DNA from: Humulus lupulus
Taxonomy: Eukaryota; Streptophyta; Magnoliopsida; Rosales; Cannabaceae
Assembly (NCBI RefSeq): GCF_963169125.1
Contig: NC_084795.1
Location: 145,923,766 to 145,987,765, forward strand
Reading direction: 5' to 3'
DNA length: 64,000 bases
Made by a program: the position numbers and the translations under genes
The notes under the pieces: model-generated
Told to the model about the DNA's origin: nothing
The model's database searches: none
What the model saw: only the letters and a program-made list of their open reading frames with translations
Part shown: positions 46,025-57,889 of the stretch, one piece after another
How the letters are laid out: each line of letters starts with the position of its first letter
Position numbering within the stretch: position 1 is the first letter of the stretch

Positions 46025-46370
46025 GTATGTGATAGAAACTCAGACAATTTCCCTGAAAACCTTTTTTTATTATTCAAGCCCTATTCCCCAAAATAGAGAC
46101 TAGATAAAGAGCAATACAGTAGCAAATTTGATATGGCCAATCTCCACTTAGGTAAAAAAAAATTGTGAATTTAGGGAAATAGAGAATATTATCTGTATTG
46201 ATTCACTCACTGAATGCCTACATTATTCCTCTTATATAGAGAGGCAAAGAAAACAAGAAAGGGATATTATACAAAAACAGGAAACTACAAAGATGGGGAA
46301 AGCAATCCCATCTTTTCTATTTGGTATCATTGACCAAATCAATCTATTTACCCTTTTTCTAAAAAAAACA
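46025..46370. other. Start of the intron after exon 12
   Basis: A GT donor (GTATGT) is at 46025. No downstream transporter exon is recognisable here. About 46140-46360 resembles a copia LTR by composition (ATTGATTCACTCACTGAATG, CTTATATAGAGAGGC), but I could not find both ends. Confidence 0.45.
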
Positions 46371-47105
46371 AAATAGCCTTGTATTAATAAAATGAATAAT
46401 ACAAGAATGTAGAAAAACCACAAGTATCACAAAAACGAGAAAAACATTATCACAAAAAACTATTCCATTCTCTAAGTAAATCAGAGAATGGGATTTCTTT
46501 AAACCCCTTTACATTATGAAGTCAAAGAACAACCCAAAATCTAATTTTATCTCAAATACTATCCACTTCAGTAACCTGTCTTTTAAAAACCCTCATATTC
46601 CTTTCTAGCCACAGCCCCAAAAGAACAGCCGATACAGCAGTACACCATAGAATTTGTCTTTCCTTGCTTCCACTGATGTAGAACATCAAGGATTCAACAG
46701 TTTGAGCCGGAATACCCCATTAAACACTGAATTATTTAAGTAATTTATACCATAACTGTAGAGCAAACTCACAATGTATGCATAGATGACTGCTGATCTC
46801 GTTAATCTTTCTACATAACACATGCCAACCAGGGGATAACACTAAAAAAATTTGTACTTTTGGAGGACCTCATGCACATTCAACTTATCCCACACTAATA
46901 ACCATAACAACAATTCTGATTTGGATGGGGCTGGTGATTTCCAAATGACATCAGCCCAAGTTACAGTCAACCCCACATCATTTTCTCTTAATAAGTCAAA
47001 AGCAGATTTGCACAAAAAGATTCTTGAACTATCTCCCTTCCAAGGTCTGCAATAGTCTATCAATCCATTGACTATTGCATTTCTGCATTAACTCTGGAAG
47101 TTTTC
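46371..47105 (-). pseudogene. LINE (non-LTR retrotransposon) 3' fragment
   Basis: On the minus strand, 47063-46842 reads CRPWKGDSSRIFLCKSAFDLL ... VIWKSPAPSKSELLLWLLVWDKLN. This is the zinc-finger-like domain found after RT in plant LINEs (zf-RVT). Further on, with stops, come segments resembling LWYTAVxAVLxGLWLERNxRVF and KGFKEIPFSDLLREW, the usual LINE carboxyl end. RT and endonuclease are absent, as expected for a 5'-truncated copy. The 3' boundary is approximate because no clear tail or duplication is visible. Confidence 0.72.
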
Positions 47106-47477
47106 TGTGACGCCCCACGTCACTATGGCTGCTTTCTGGAATGACGACTGGCCCTACAAATCAACACGAGTTTTTTCAGCGTGTTTTGTCCTCACTCACA
47201 TGCTTCCTAGGAAAACTTCCCAGGAGGTCGCCCATCCCTAGATTACCCCAGGTCAAGCACGCTTAACTTTGGAGTTCTCAAGTGATGGGCCACCGAAAAG
47301 AAGATGCATCTTGCTGATATAGGTAGTACCCATCAATCTATTTAAGCCCTCTTCAACTGTGTAGTCCCATACCTACACAGTCTTAGAATCATCACACTTG
47401 ACCTTCCCCAGGTGGTGTGAGATTGCACAACTTACCCGATCTTTCTCCTTAAGGATCACGGGATTCTGACTGTCACA
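47106..47477 (-). mobile_element. Cassandra-type solo LTR carrying a 5S rRNA segment
   Basis: On the minus strand the 372-bp block starts TGTGACAGTCAG and ends GGGGCGTCACA. It is flanked by TTTTC (47101-47105) and TTCTC (47478-47482), a duplication with one change. The middle derives from 5S rRNA, which is the hallmark of Cassandra TRIM retrotransposons. There is no internal domain, so it is a solo LTR. It interrupts the LINE fragment. Confidence 0.85.
47215..47331 (-). ncRNA. 5S rRNA-derived promoter segment within the Cassandra LTR
   Basis: Read on the minus strand, AGTTAAGCGTGCTTGACC corresponds to the 5S A-box region. GGATGGGCGACCTCCTGGG corresponds to the C-box, with one change from the plant 5S form. 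The 5' part (GGGTACTACCTATATCAGC) is diverged. It is not a functional rRNA gene, but could still bind TFIIIA and recruit RNA polymerase III. Confidence 0.8.
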
Positions 47478-47492
47478 TTCTCTATCATGCAG

Positions 47493-48239
47493 TGTGGAAA
47501 AATAGGCTCTAAATAATTTTATTGATAGGGACCAAGGCCCTTAAATAGACACTGTTCAAGTATACACAAATCTGATATTGAATACCAAATATTCTAGAGT
47601 AGACTAAATAATCTAATTATGGTAACTATACAATTTATATAGCTTGGTTTTCCTATTGTAAAGATACCGTGTAAATGCACTAATATTTTCTACACCCTCC
47701 ATCAAGCTAGTGCAGAAGGATTCCACATGTCTAGCTTGAAAACTAACTCATTAAAACTTTCTTGAGATAAGCTTTTAGTTAATAAATCAACATGTTGTTG
47801 CTTATTGGGAATATATACAACACATAACTCCTTTCCGTCAATCTTTTCTTTAATGAAGTGTCTGTCCACTTCAACATGCTTAGTTCTGTCGTGATGAACT
47901 GGATTATATGCTATGTTGATTGCTGACTTGCTGTCACTATATAACTTTAAAGGCTTGATCCTTTGAAACTATAATTCTTCAAGTATGTGTTTGATCCAAA
48001 TTAGTTCACATACTCCTTGTGCAAGAGCTCTAACTTCTGATTCAACACTACTTCGAGCTACAACTGGTTGCTTCTTACTCCTCCAAGTAACCAAGTTCCC
48101 CCATACTTTAGTGCAATATCTAGTTGTTGATCTTCTATCTTGGATTTTGCCCAATCTACATTTGTGAAGACATCAACACTTCTTTCTTCATTCTTCTTGA
48201 ACAACAATCCATTTCTTGGTGTTTTCTTCAAATAGCATA
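47493..48239 (-). mobile_element. C2: Ty1/copia 3' fragment (LTR plus RNase H)
   Basis: LTR at 47493-47694 (TGTGGAAAAA...TTTTCTACA), then the purine-tract complement CCCTCCATCAAG. Next comes RNase H on the minus strand (DRRSTTRYCT, SKKQPVVARSSVESE, CELIWIKHILEEL, and YLKKTPRNGLLFKKN upstream). At 48239 copia C3 interrupts it. Reading resumes at 62411-62444, where the minus strand codes EHLEVVYIILRY, so the broken phrase is ILRY|LKKTP. C3 therefore inserted here; the short duplication has been blurred by mutation (GCATA versus ACGCA). Confidence 0.82.
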
Positions 48240-48522
48240 TGAAGAACTATAGGAATCAAAGTTCTATGATTCTCATCTATATTAAAAGAATAATCGATAC
48301 AATTGTGGCTTTATAGCATTTACAGAGAGAATAAAAATAGAAAGAATAATCTGATTTTAATGTAGAAAAATCAGCCTATATTTACAAGGTATATTTTATA
48401 TTTACACTAAAATATATACTACCAAAAATAAAAGATTATACGATCAAATCTTGAGAGATTTAAGCATAATTGATATTTGACCAAATCTTAAGATTTGGCA
48501 ACTAATTCGAAAATCTTCAACA
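48240..48522 (-). repeat. 3' LTR of C3 (283 bp)
   Basis: On the minus strand TGTTGAAGATTTTCG ... TATAGTTCTTCA, nearly identical to 62128-62410. A purine tract follows as CTCCCCCTCAAG on the plus strand at 48523-48534. Confidence 0.92.
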
Positions 48523-48789
48523 CTCCCCCTCAAGTTGGTTTGAAAATGTCTTTCACGGCCAACTTGCAACTTAATCTTTCAGATTGCCTCTTTGGTAGTC
48601 CTTTAGTAAGGATATCTGCAACCTATTCATCCGTAGGGACATAGGGCAGACAAATAAGATCATCATCCAATTTTTCCTTTATGAAATGCTTATCAATTTC
48701 AACATGTTTAGTTCTGTCATGAAGGACTGGATTATGAGCAATTGAAATCATAGCTTTGTTATCACAATGTACTCTCATAGGACGTTCAC

Positions 48790-50640
48790 TCTTCACCCTT
48801 AGTTATTCTAGAATTCACTTTATCCATATGAGTTCACAGATACCAAGTGCAACTACCCTGTACTCGGCTTCTGCACTACTTCTTGCTACCACACTTTGTT
48901 TCTTGCTACACCATGTGACTAAATTTCCTCCAACAAATGTGCAATACCCAGAAGTAGACCTTCTATCAACTATGTTACTAGCCCAATCAGCATCTGTGTA
49001 TGCCTCTACTTGCATATGATCATGTTTTTCGAATAGTAGCCTTTTCCTGGAGTGCCTTTTAGATACCTTAGAATTCTGTTAACTGCGTCAAAATGTTTTT
49101 GATTGGGAGAATGCATAAATTGACTCACAACAATAACTGCAAAGGCAATGTTAGGACATGTATGTGAGAGATAGATTAGCCTCCCCACAAGACGCTGATA
49201 TTGGTCCAAATTAATACTATCACATGATTTTGCAGGAAGTAGCTTCACATTAGGGTCTATAGGTGTCTCTGCTACCTTACTACCAAGTAGACCGGTTTCT
49301 TTGAGTAAATCAAGAACATATTTGCGTTGAGAGACAACATTTCCTTTTGATGACCTAGCAAACTCCATTCCCAAAAAATATTTCAGAGTGCCCAAGTCTT
49401 TTATTTCAAATTCTTTATCAAGTAATTGCTTTAATCTATTGAGTTCAACTTGATCACTTCCGTACTAAATTATATCATCAACATATACTATAAGTATAGA
49501 AACTTTACCATCAACTAAATGTTTGACGAACATAGTATGATCAACCTGATTTTGAGTATAACCATGACTCTTGACTGCATTCTCTAAGTGTTCAAACCAA
49601 GCCCTAGGAGACTGTTTGAGTCCATAAAGGGATTTTTTCAGTTTGCACACTTTACTACTCCCAATGTTTTCCTTAAAACCTGGTGGAGGGTCCATAAACA
49701 CTTTTTCCTCTAATTCTCCATTTAAAAAAGCATTTTTGACATCTAACTGTTGTAGTGGCCAATCATAATGTTCTCCCAAAGAGAGCATTATAAGAATATA
49801 ATTTATCTTAGCCACTGGTGCAAATGTTTCCTGATAGTCGATGTCGTATGTTTGTGTGAACCCTTTCGCTATGAGTCTAGCCTTGTATCTTTCCATGTTG
49901 CCATCAACTTTACATTTGATTGTTAACACCCATCTGCAACCTACTGTTTTTTGGTCTTTTGGAAGGTCAACAATATTCGAAGAGTGAGTCTTTTGTAGAG
50001 CATTCATCTCTTCTAAAACTTCTGACTTCCAATCTGTCATCTAATGCTTCCTGAATAGTTCTTGGTACAGACAAGTGAGAAATATTAGAAGTAAAAGCTT
50101 TATGTTTATTGGATAACTTGTGGTAAGATAAATATTTAGCAATAGGATGTTTGGTACAAGTCCTAGTTCCTTTTCTAAGGGCTATAGGCATGTCCAAGTC
50201 TGAAGTAATATTGCTAGGAATAACTTGAGTAGGGATGATAGGATTACCTTGTGATTCCATGGAGTCAGAACTTGGAATCGATGATTGTGGCTGTACAAGA
50301 GGTTCTGATGTATCCTTACTATTTTGAGGGTATTTCCTTCGAGTATAGACACGAAGCACTGGTGGAGGAGCATTAGAATGTAGTATTTCTCCTCCTGTTT
50401 GTGATGCATTAATAATTTGGTGTCTTAGATCCAGATTGTCAGAGTTTTCATTAGGTAAAATACCAATTTCCTGAGTTATGTTCTCATTATTGATATCTAC
50501 AAAATATGGACTAGGCATAGTTATAGATGTATGCCAAAAGTGATCTTCATTAATGTCATTCGCCCCTTGAAGATGAATTTTGCGGAAAAAAGGTTCATGT
50601 TCCAAGAAAATAACATCCATGGCAACATATGATTTTTTTG
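48790..50640 (-). pseudogene. RT and RNase H of C3
   Basis: From high to low: a linker rich in Ser/Pro, then RT with WKSEVLEEMNALQKTHS, CRWVLTIKCKVDGN, ARLIAKGFTQTYDIDYQETFAPVAK, LDVKNAFLNGELEE, YGLKQSPRAWFEH. The catalytic YVDDII is at 49482-49468 with a stop right after. RNase H follows (GTLKYFLGMEFARS, GRLIYLSHTCPNIAFAV, YTDADWASNIVDRRSTSGYC, SSAEAEYRVVALGICELIWIK). A frameshift separates linker and RT near 50000 (GRSFRRDE versus ALQK). Catalytic aspartates of both domains are visible. Confidence 0.88.
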
Positions 50641-51048
50641 TAGTAGGATTAAAACATTTATACCATTTCTTATTAGGTGCATATTAAAGAAAAACACATT
50701 TTTCAGTAGGAATATGAACAAACAATATACAACCAAAGACCTTTAAATCCATATTAGTAGAAATTCCAATAAAGGGTGTGACAGTTTGTAAACTTTGTAA
50801 AGGTGTTTGATATTTTAAAACACGAGTAGGCATACGGTTTATTAAATAACATGCAGTTAAAATTGCATCACCCCATAAATTTTTAGGAATATTCATAAAA
50901 AACATAAGGGCATGTGCAACCTCAACTAAATGATGGTTTTTTCTTTCAGCAATATACAACCAAAGACCTTTAAATCCATATTAGTAGAAATTCCAATAAA
51001 GGGTGTGACAGTTTGTAAACTTTGTAAAGGTGTTTGGTATTTTAAAAC
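50641..51048 (-). pseudogene. Integrase C-terminal part of C3, with the duplicated segment
   Basis: The minus strand reads ERKNHHLVEVAHALMFFMNIPKNLWGDAIL, CYLINRMPTRVLKYQTPLQSL and a VFGC-like motif, then TTK-type ends. The segment 50724-50950 is repeated at 50951-51053 plus 59978-60100, which breaks the frame. Confidence 0.82.
50724..50950. repeat. Tandem duplication in C3, first copy (227 bp)
   Basis: AATATACAACCAAAGACC starts the first copy at 50724 and the second at 50951. The second is split by T3 at 51053/59978 and ends near 60100 (TTCTTTCAGCAATA). The pair differ at few positions, for example CACGAGTAGG versus CACAAGTAGG. At the end of the second copy CAATACC replaces CAATATAC, giving CAATA as the shared junction. 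Confidence 0.88.
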
Positions 51049-51053
51049 ACAAG

Positions 51054-51653
51054 TGTTATCCAAAAAACAAACATGGATGACATGACAAATATTTAGTACA
51101 CGTGGCTAACATCTGACAGAATTCGTGCTCGACTATCAACCAGGAATACATCTAGTGTCACGATGCTCAATCTCTACATACGACCAGCCTGGTCGTACGA
51201 ACGATATACGTGGAAAAGATCTTATGCCGTTATGATGGTATCCGAAATTATCTCCCATGATTTCCTGAGTATCCGATTATTTGGGAAATAATATCTGTAA
51301 CAAATTAATGTAAATCCTCCTTGAGCCTATAAATAGAGGAGGAGGGCTCAAGGGAAAGGGATCTTCTTCTTCTTTCTTGCTTTCGAATCATTAGAGATTA
51401 GAGTTATCCTATTTGACATATTGTATTTATCTTCAGAGGTTGTTGAAGCTCATTGAATCCTAGTTCTTTGATCACTCATTTGAATTCAATATCAATAACA
51501 ATTCAAGTGGACGTAGGTTATTACCAGATTCTGGGGCCGAACCACTATAAACCCTTGTGTTCTTTATTGTTTCGCCATCACATTCTTTCCAACGTGTCTG
51601 TCCACATCAAGCAGGTTTGACTCCGTGTCAGTTGACCAAAATCAGGGTCAACA
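51054..51653 (+). repeat. 5' LTR of T3 (600 bp)
   Basis: TGTTATCCAAAAAAC ... GGGTCAACA. A dyad TACGACCAG-C-CTGGTCGTA lies at 51179-51197 and TATAAATA at 51328-51335. The leader TTCTGGTGCTTTCATTGAGAG follows it. Confidence 0.95.
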
Positions 51654-51700
51654 TTCTGGTGCTTTCATTGAGAGCTTGATATATTATCGTTGAAAGATCA

Positions 51701-54040
51701 ATGTCGAAAACTACTAGGATACTGGACAGGCGGCCGGCGCAGCACCGTCTAACCCGCCTCCTCCCAACGTGGCTGAGGATGAGCCACATTTGGAATTTGA
51801 CGAGGAAGAAATGGACGACGCGACGCTGAAGAGTACCCTAGGGGCATTACATGAGGAGCTGGCCAATCTGAGGGCCGGCCAGGAAAGTGCTGCCGAAATC
51901 ATGGCGCGACAGCAACAAGAAATTGAACGGCAGCGCTTGGAGATGAGTGAAAGGCAGGCGGAGATGGACTGTAGCCAGAGAGAGGCCATGGCAGCCTTAC
52001 AATTGGCTAGGAATCAGGCTGCACCTGCCTCACAGCCTGATCAACCCACGAATGGGCCACCCCACAGGGGTCCGAATCCTAGCCCGCCTATCCAACCCTC
52101 GAGCCCACAAAGGCCCGAGCAGCCACCGACACCTCAGGATGATGTCCCGCTAGGAGACCTTGAAGCACAGCCTCCATCCCAAACTGGTCGCGGCAATCCC
52201 CCGCAGCAGAGGCAGAATAGGTCTGGGCAGCAGCCTCGCAGTCCTAGATGCCAAGGGGCGATGAGCCAAACCTTCCGAGCAGAGGACAGCATCCTCCTGG
52301 TAACAGGAGGAACTCAGAGTTAGGCTCTGCAGTCCGAGGCCCCCCACGGCATGATAATGCACGGGGACCTAATGACCAACGCAGACCACCCTCTAATGCT
52401 CGGGAGATGCCAGCCCGGGAAGGCAATCGAGGGAACAATCGATCCCACCATAGCCAGTCAAGATTCAGAGATGGCCATGGTTATAATGAGGCTGACTCAG
52501 GCAGAGGAAATGCCAGTCGGAGGAATGAAGAAAGAGGTGGAGGCAGAAGCAAGCCGCCTCAAGATGACCAACCCGACAGACGGGACGCTGGGCGGCAGCC
52601 CAGACAAAATAATGTTTTCAACCTGCTCGGAGCTAACGAGCAGCGGAGGAGAGACAAGGACTTAAGAGATGTACACGATCACTGCGAGCGGCACGGCGAG
52701 TATGTCCCCCCAGCACCAGAGGCCATGGCGATTCCTGGCGCTGTGCAGGCCCAGATAGATGCCCTCAACCAGGCAGTGCAGCAGCTGGTCGTGGGAAGAA
52801 CATCGACCACGACAGGAGGAAAGACACTATTTTCGTCCAGATGATAGCTATGGGAGAAACTCCTAGCAAGTTTAAAATGCCTACGCTTCCAAACTTTGAT
52901 GGGTATGGTGACCCGGTATCTCACGTCAACAAGTTTGAGATACAAATGGACATTCAGAAAGTGTCCGAGGACGCTCGGTGTAGGATCTTCCCTGCGACAC
53001 TTTCTGATGCCGCACAGGAGTGGTTTTTTAAATTCTCTCCTGCAAGTATAGTTTCCTGGGAAGTGTTCGTAAATGAGTTTTACAGACAGTTCTACGCGGG
53101 TCGTGTGCACCCGACTGAGGCAAACCAGCTGGTTGAAATACGCCAGCAAGATGGAGAACCACTGAAGGACTACGTCCAGCGCTTTATGCGAGCAGCTGTT
53201 GGAGCAAAAACAGTGGGAGACGAAGGCAAAATGATGGCCATAACCGCAGGGGTTAAGCGCCGCACGCCTCTCTGAGAAAGCCTCCGAAAACATGGGGTTA
53301 GAACTACCCAAGAATTCTTGGATCGAGCTGATCACTACTTCAAGCTCGAAGATGCCATAGCCAACGAAGGAAAGCCCCCAGGCAAGGACAAGGGGACCAC
53401 CGACCCCGCCAAAGCCGCCAATGGGTCCAAGCCCAACGACAACGGCAATGGCAAGAATGGGGGGAAACGGCCACATAATGAGCCTTACACCTCTGACAAT
53501 AAGCGACCCAAGGGTAACCGTTATGAACCTCGGTTCACTAACTATACTGCCCTTATTGAATCTCGGGGAGAGGTTTATCAGGCCACGAGTTCCAGCGTGC
53601 CTTATAAGAAACCTGCTCCCATTCGAAAAGATATTTCGAGAAGAGACACCACCAAGTTCTGTCGTTATCATAACGACTACGGACATGATACCAACGAATG
53701 CAACCAGTTGAAGGATGAGATCGAGTTCCTTATTAGACAAGGACACTTGAGAAGATATATACGGGTCTTGGGAAATTCCCAACGAGAAGCTCCAGGTGGC
53801 AACGAGCAAGCGCCCACATGCCAACGCTCGCCACCTTTGCAGCCTGACCCCGTAACTGGCACATTGTTAACCATCTGTGGAGGCCCGCACCTCGCGGGAA
53901 ACAGCGGAAAGGCCAGAGAACGATATGCGCGGACTCTGCGCCACGACCAGGACATCGAGACGATGACTGTGGATGACCCGCGCCGAAAAAGGCTCGATCA
54001 GAAGAGGGCGAAATAACCTTCTCTGATAGCAATGCCCAAC
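51701..54040 (+). pseudogene. gag of T3, frameshifted
   Basis: ATG at 51701 (MSKTTR), then a frameshift near 51719. Proline-rich N-terminus, acidic FDEEEMDDATLKST, glutamine-rich helical part, arginine/glycine-rich linker. The gag domain is at about 52850-53340 (GETPSKFKMPTLPNFDGYGDPVSHV, AQEWFFKFSPAS, FYAGRVHPTEANQ). The Cys/His segment CRYHNDYGHDTNEC is at 53660-53702. Frameshifts near 52250 and 52800, a TGA at 53273-53275 in place of TGG, and loss of frame near 53990 prevent a single protein. Confidence 0.88.
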
Positions 54041-54045
54041 ATGTT

Positions 54046-54450
54046 TGGTTCCCACATTCCGATCCGTTGGTCATGGATATCCAAATGGCCAACATGATGG
54101 TGAAGAGAGTGTTGGTTGATACAGGGAGTTCGGTGAACATCCTATATAAGTCTTCACTGGAACGCATGAAGTTGCCCATTAAGGACATGGAGCCTTGCAA
54201 CCAAACAATATACGGCTTCTCTGGTGAGGGACTCGCCCCCGCAGGGTCGATCAGACTACCAGTGACAACAGGTACAACGCCTGCTACCAGGACATTACTC
54301 GCTACTTTTATAGTAGTCGATTGTCCTTCGGCGTACAATGCCATCATTGGGAGGCCTATACTGGTTGATCTACGGGCCGTCACCTCTATGTGGCACTTAG
54401 CCATGAAATTCCCAACAGACGTAGGGGTAGGACGCGTGTTGGGAAACTAG
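54046..54450 (+). pseudogene. Protease domain of T3
   Basis: DIQMANMMVKRVLVDTGSSVNILYKSSLE, with the catalytic aspartate (GAT, 54118-54120) kept, unlike T2. The flap and IIGRPILVDL are present. A TAG at 54448-54450 ends the frame where T2 continues into QREARECYNSS. Confidence 0.88.
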
Positions 54451-56169
54451 AGGGAGCCTAGGGAGTGCTACAACGCTTCAGTCACGAAAGAAAAGAAGGG
54501 AACGTCAAAGAGCACTCCCCCAGATAGGTTGTAGATGGCAATTGATACACAAGCTCAATCCGGTGACGAAGTCACCAAATAGGGTGTTGCCCAAAGTGGG
54601 GATAGGGATTTAGATCCTCGCTTTGGGGATTTTGAAGAAAACGTTGGACCCATCGAGGACCTGGAAGAGGTCCAACTTGACAAGAAAGACCCGACCAGAG
54701 TCGTGAAAGTCGGGAAAAACCTAGAACCAACCACGAAGCATGCACTGGTGGAGTTTTTGCGGAAAAACCAGGAAGTCTTTGCCTGGTCGCACAAAGACAT
54801 GGCTGGGATAGACCCTGCAGTTATCAGCCATGTCCTGAACATAGACAAGAGTTTTCCACCCGTGCAACAGAAAAGAAGGCTGCTCCATAAAGATCGGTCG
54901 AGAGCCTTAAAAGAAGAAGTTGAGAGATTAAAGGAGAATGGGTTCATCAGGGTGGCGTTTTATCCATCGTGGGTCTCCAATCCAGTACTGGTTCCCAAGC
55001 CTAACGGCAAATGGCGAACCTGTGTGGATTTTACAGATCTCAATAAAGCCATTCCCAAAGGATTACTTCCCACTCCCAAGGATCGACCAGTTGGTCGATG
55101 CTACTGTAGGACATGAGATCCTCTCTTTCATGGATGCATACTTAGGCTACAATGAGATCAGCATGCATCCCCCTGACGAGGATCCACCAGCTTTCGGACC
55201 GATACGAGATTCTACTGTTATAAAGTAATGCCCTTCGGATTGAAAAACGCAGGTGCGACTTACCAGCGGTTGGTTTACCACATGTTTAAAGAATTGATCG
55301 GAGTAAAAATGGAGGTATATGTGGACGTCATGCTAGTAAAGTCGAAAAAGGCAGAAGGACATGTGAAGGATTTGCAAGAGTGTTTCGATGTATTGAACAA
55401 GTACCAGATGAAACTAAATCTTCTCAAATGTTCCTTCGGAGTTGGATCAGGGAAGTTTTTGGGGTTCATTGTTAATTCAAGAGGAATCGAGGCCAACCCC
55501 GACAAGATAAAGGCCCTGATCGACATGAAATCGCAAGAGAGGATCAAAGATGTACAAAGTTTAACTGGGAGGATTGCAGCCCTAAGTAGATTTATTTCAA
55601 AGTCAACAGATAAGTGCGTCCTTTTCTTCAATATACTTAGGGGCAACAAGAAATTTGAATGGACAGGAGACTGCGAGCAAGCTTTTCAGGACTTGAAAGC
55701 CCATATGGCACATCCTCCTATTTTATCAAAGCCTATCGAAGGAGAAACTTTGTTCATTTACCTGGCGATCACTGAAGTTGCTGCTAGTGCGGTACTAGTA
55801 CGAGAGGAAGAAGGCGTACACAAAGCGGTTTGCTATGTAAGCAAGAGGCTAATCGGAGCAGAACTGAGGTATCCCCCCATCGAGAGGTTAGCATACTGAT
55901 TAATCTTGGCCTCAAGGAAGCTACGTCCTTACTTCCAAGCCCATCCCATTACAGTCTTAACTGACCAGCCTCTTCGGCTAGTCCTCCAAAAACCAGAAGC
56001 GGTTGGGCGTTTATCAAAATGGGCAGTCGAACTGGGGCAGTTCGATATTACTTATTCACCACGAGCAGCAGTAAAGGGACAAGTCTTGGCTGATCTTATT
56101 GCAGAGTTCACCGAACTCTCGGACAGCGAGCAGTGCGAAAAGCCTAGAGCGCCTGAGCCTTCAAGATGA
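54451..56169 (+). pseudogene. Reverse transcriptase and first RNase H of T3
   Basis: RT blocks: EVFAWSHKDMAGIDP, GFIRVAFYPSWVSNPVLVPK, CVDFTDLNKA, FMDAYLGYNEISM, MPFGLKNAGATYQRLV. The catalytic site at 55318-55329 reads YVDV: GTC replaces the second aspartate codon, so polymerase activity should be lost. RNase H follows: GETLFIYLAITEVAASAVLV, VCYVSKRLIGAELRYPP, then a TGA near 55899, and KLRPYFQAHPITVLTDQPLR. Frameshifts are near 55065 and 55150. Confidence 0.88.
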
Positions 56170-57889
56170 AGCTCTCTCGTGGAAGTTATTCACAGATGGG
56201 TCGTCAAACGAATCTCACGCAGGAGCAGGAGTGATCTTGATAACGTCAGAAGGGCATCAATTTCACTGCGCCATTAGGTTCGACTTCACAGCGTCAAATA
56301 ATGAAGCCGAATACGAAGCACTCCTCGCTGGATTAAGAATGGCAAAAGACATGAGCATAAAGGTGCTGGATATTTACAGTGATTCACAGCTGGTAGTGAA
56401 TAAAGTCCTAGGGGAATATCAAGCACGAGGCCTGAAAATGGTGGCCTACTTGAACAAAACTAAAGACCTGTTAGCCCAATTCACGAAGTATACCCTCCAG
56501 CAAATCCCCCTGGATCAGAATTCGAATGTAGATGCCTTAGCCAAACTCGCGAGCGCAAAAGACGCTGACACTTTGAATATTGTGCCAGTAGAAAGATTGA
56601 GCGAGCCAAGCATACGAGCAAATGAAACCAGTATGGAAATCCGAATGGAAGATACATGGATGGTGCCTTACTTGGAATACCTGACAAATGGTGTACTACC
56701 AGCAGATAGAAACAAAGCCAGAACTCTTCAAAGACAGGCTGCTAGGTATATACTGGTCGATGGTGTTCTATATCGAAGGGGATATTCCATGCCTTTGCTC
56801 AGATGTATTACACTAGAGAAAGCTAAAGAGCTCATGAAGGAAGTTTATGAAGGCTTCTGCGGAGATCACGCTGGGGGGCAAAGTTTGGCGAAAAAGATTC
56901 TAAGGCAAGGTTATTTCTGGCCGACTATGAACGAAGATTCAATGGAGTTTGTACGGAAGTGCGATAAGTGTCAAAGATTTTCCAAAATACCACGCGCAGC
57001 TCCAAACGAGTTAAAACAAATGCAGAGTCCTTGGCCTTTTGCAGTATGGGGTATAGACTTGATTGGATCCCTGCCAATTGGAAAAGACGGAGTGAAGTAC
57101 GCAGTTGTAGCAGTCGACTACTTCACCAAATGGGCCGAAGCTGAACCACTCGCTACCATAACGACCAAGAAAGTTCTTGACTTTTTCATCAAGAACATTG
57201 TTTGCCGATATGGTTTGCCTCGAAAGATTGTCTCAGACAACGGAACCTAGTTTGACAGTGACTTATTCACAGACTTCTGCAAAAGGCATGGGATTATCAA
57301 AAGCTTTTCTTCAGTCGCGCATCCACAAGCAAACGGACAGGTCGAAGCAGTGAATAAAACGCTTAAGGACACTCTGAAGAAAAGGCTGGAAGACGCTAAA
57401 GGAGCATGGCCAGAACAGCTGCCTGAAGTCCTCTGGTAGTATAGAACTTCTCATCGAACAGCGATGAGTCACACCCCGTTTTCCTTAGCATATGGATATG
57501 AAGCTATGTTACCTGTCGAATTAGATCCCCCCTCACATCGATGCATTTCATACGACCAGAGCCAGAATAGCCAACTGATGATGGAGTCCCTAGATTCAAT
57601 TGAAGGAATACGAGAAAAAGCCCAACTCCGAGTTGCTGCGTACCAGCAAAAGGTCGCCTGGTACTTTAACTCAAAGGTGAAAGAAAGGAAATTCAACGTC
57701 GGTGACCTGGTGCTACGACGAGTTTTCTTAAATACCCGCGACCCCACTGTTGGAGTACTCGGACCAAATTGGGAAGGACCTTACCAGATTGAAGAAGTCC
57801 TTCATCCGGGCACCTACAAACTTGCACGCTTAAATGGAGATCTCGTTCCACGCTATTGGAATGGAGAACACCTACGCAAGTATTATTAG
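56170..57889 (+). pseudogene. Second RNase H and integrase of T3
   Basis: RNase H of plant type: WKLFTDGSSNESHAGAGV, NNEAEYEALLAGL, YSDSQLVVNK, NVDALAKLASA (all four acidic positions kept). Integrase: YEGFCGDHAGG ... CDKCQRF (first zinc histidine is tyrosine here, histidine in T2). Core: WGIDLIGSLPIG, AVDYFTKWAEAEP, IVSDNGT, then HPQANGQVEAVNKT. TAG replaces glutamine codons at 57248-57250 and a tryptophan or leucine codon at 57437-57439. The C-terminal part runs open from 57464 to 57889, ending PRYWNGEHLRKYY. Confidence 0.9.

Noticed and set aside
46842..47063. A small host gene
   Set aside because: The translation is the zinc-finger-like tail of plant LINE reverse transcriptase and lacks a sensible start.
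47215..47331. A functional 5S rRNA gene
   Set aside because: Only the A- and C-box regions match well. The 5' third is diverged and the segment lies inside an LTR with its own termini and duplication, so it is Cassandra-derived.
52679..53824. A 381-codon frame on the minus strand opposite T3 gag
   Set aside because: The plus strand codes a clear Gag domain there. The antisense frame is its shadow, favoured by gag codon composition; the matching region in T1 also has such a shadow.
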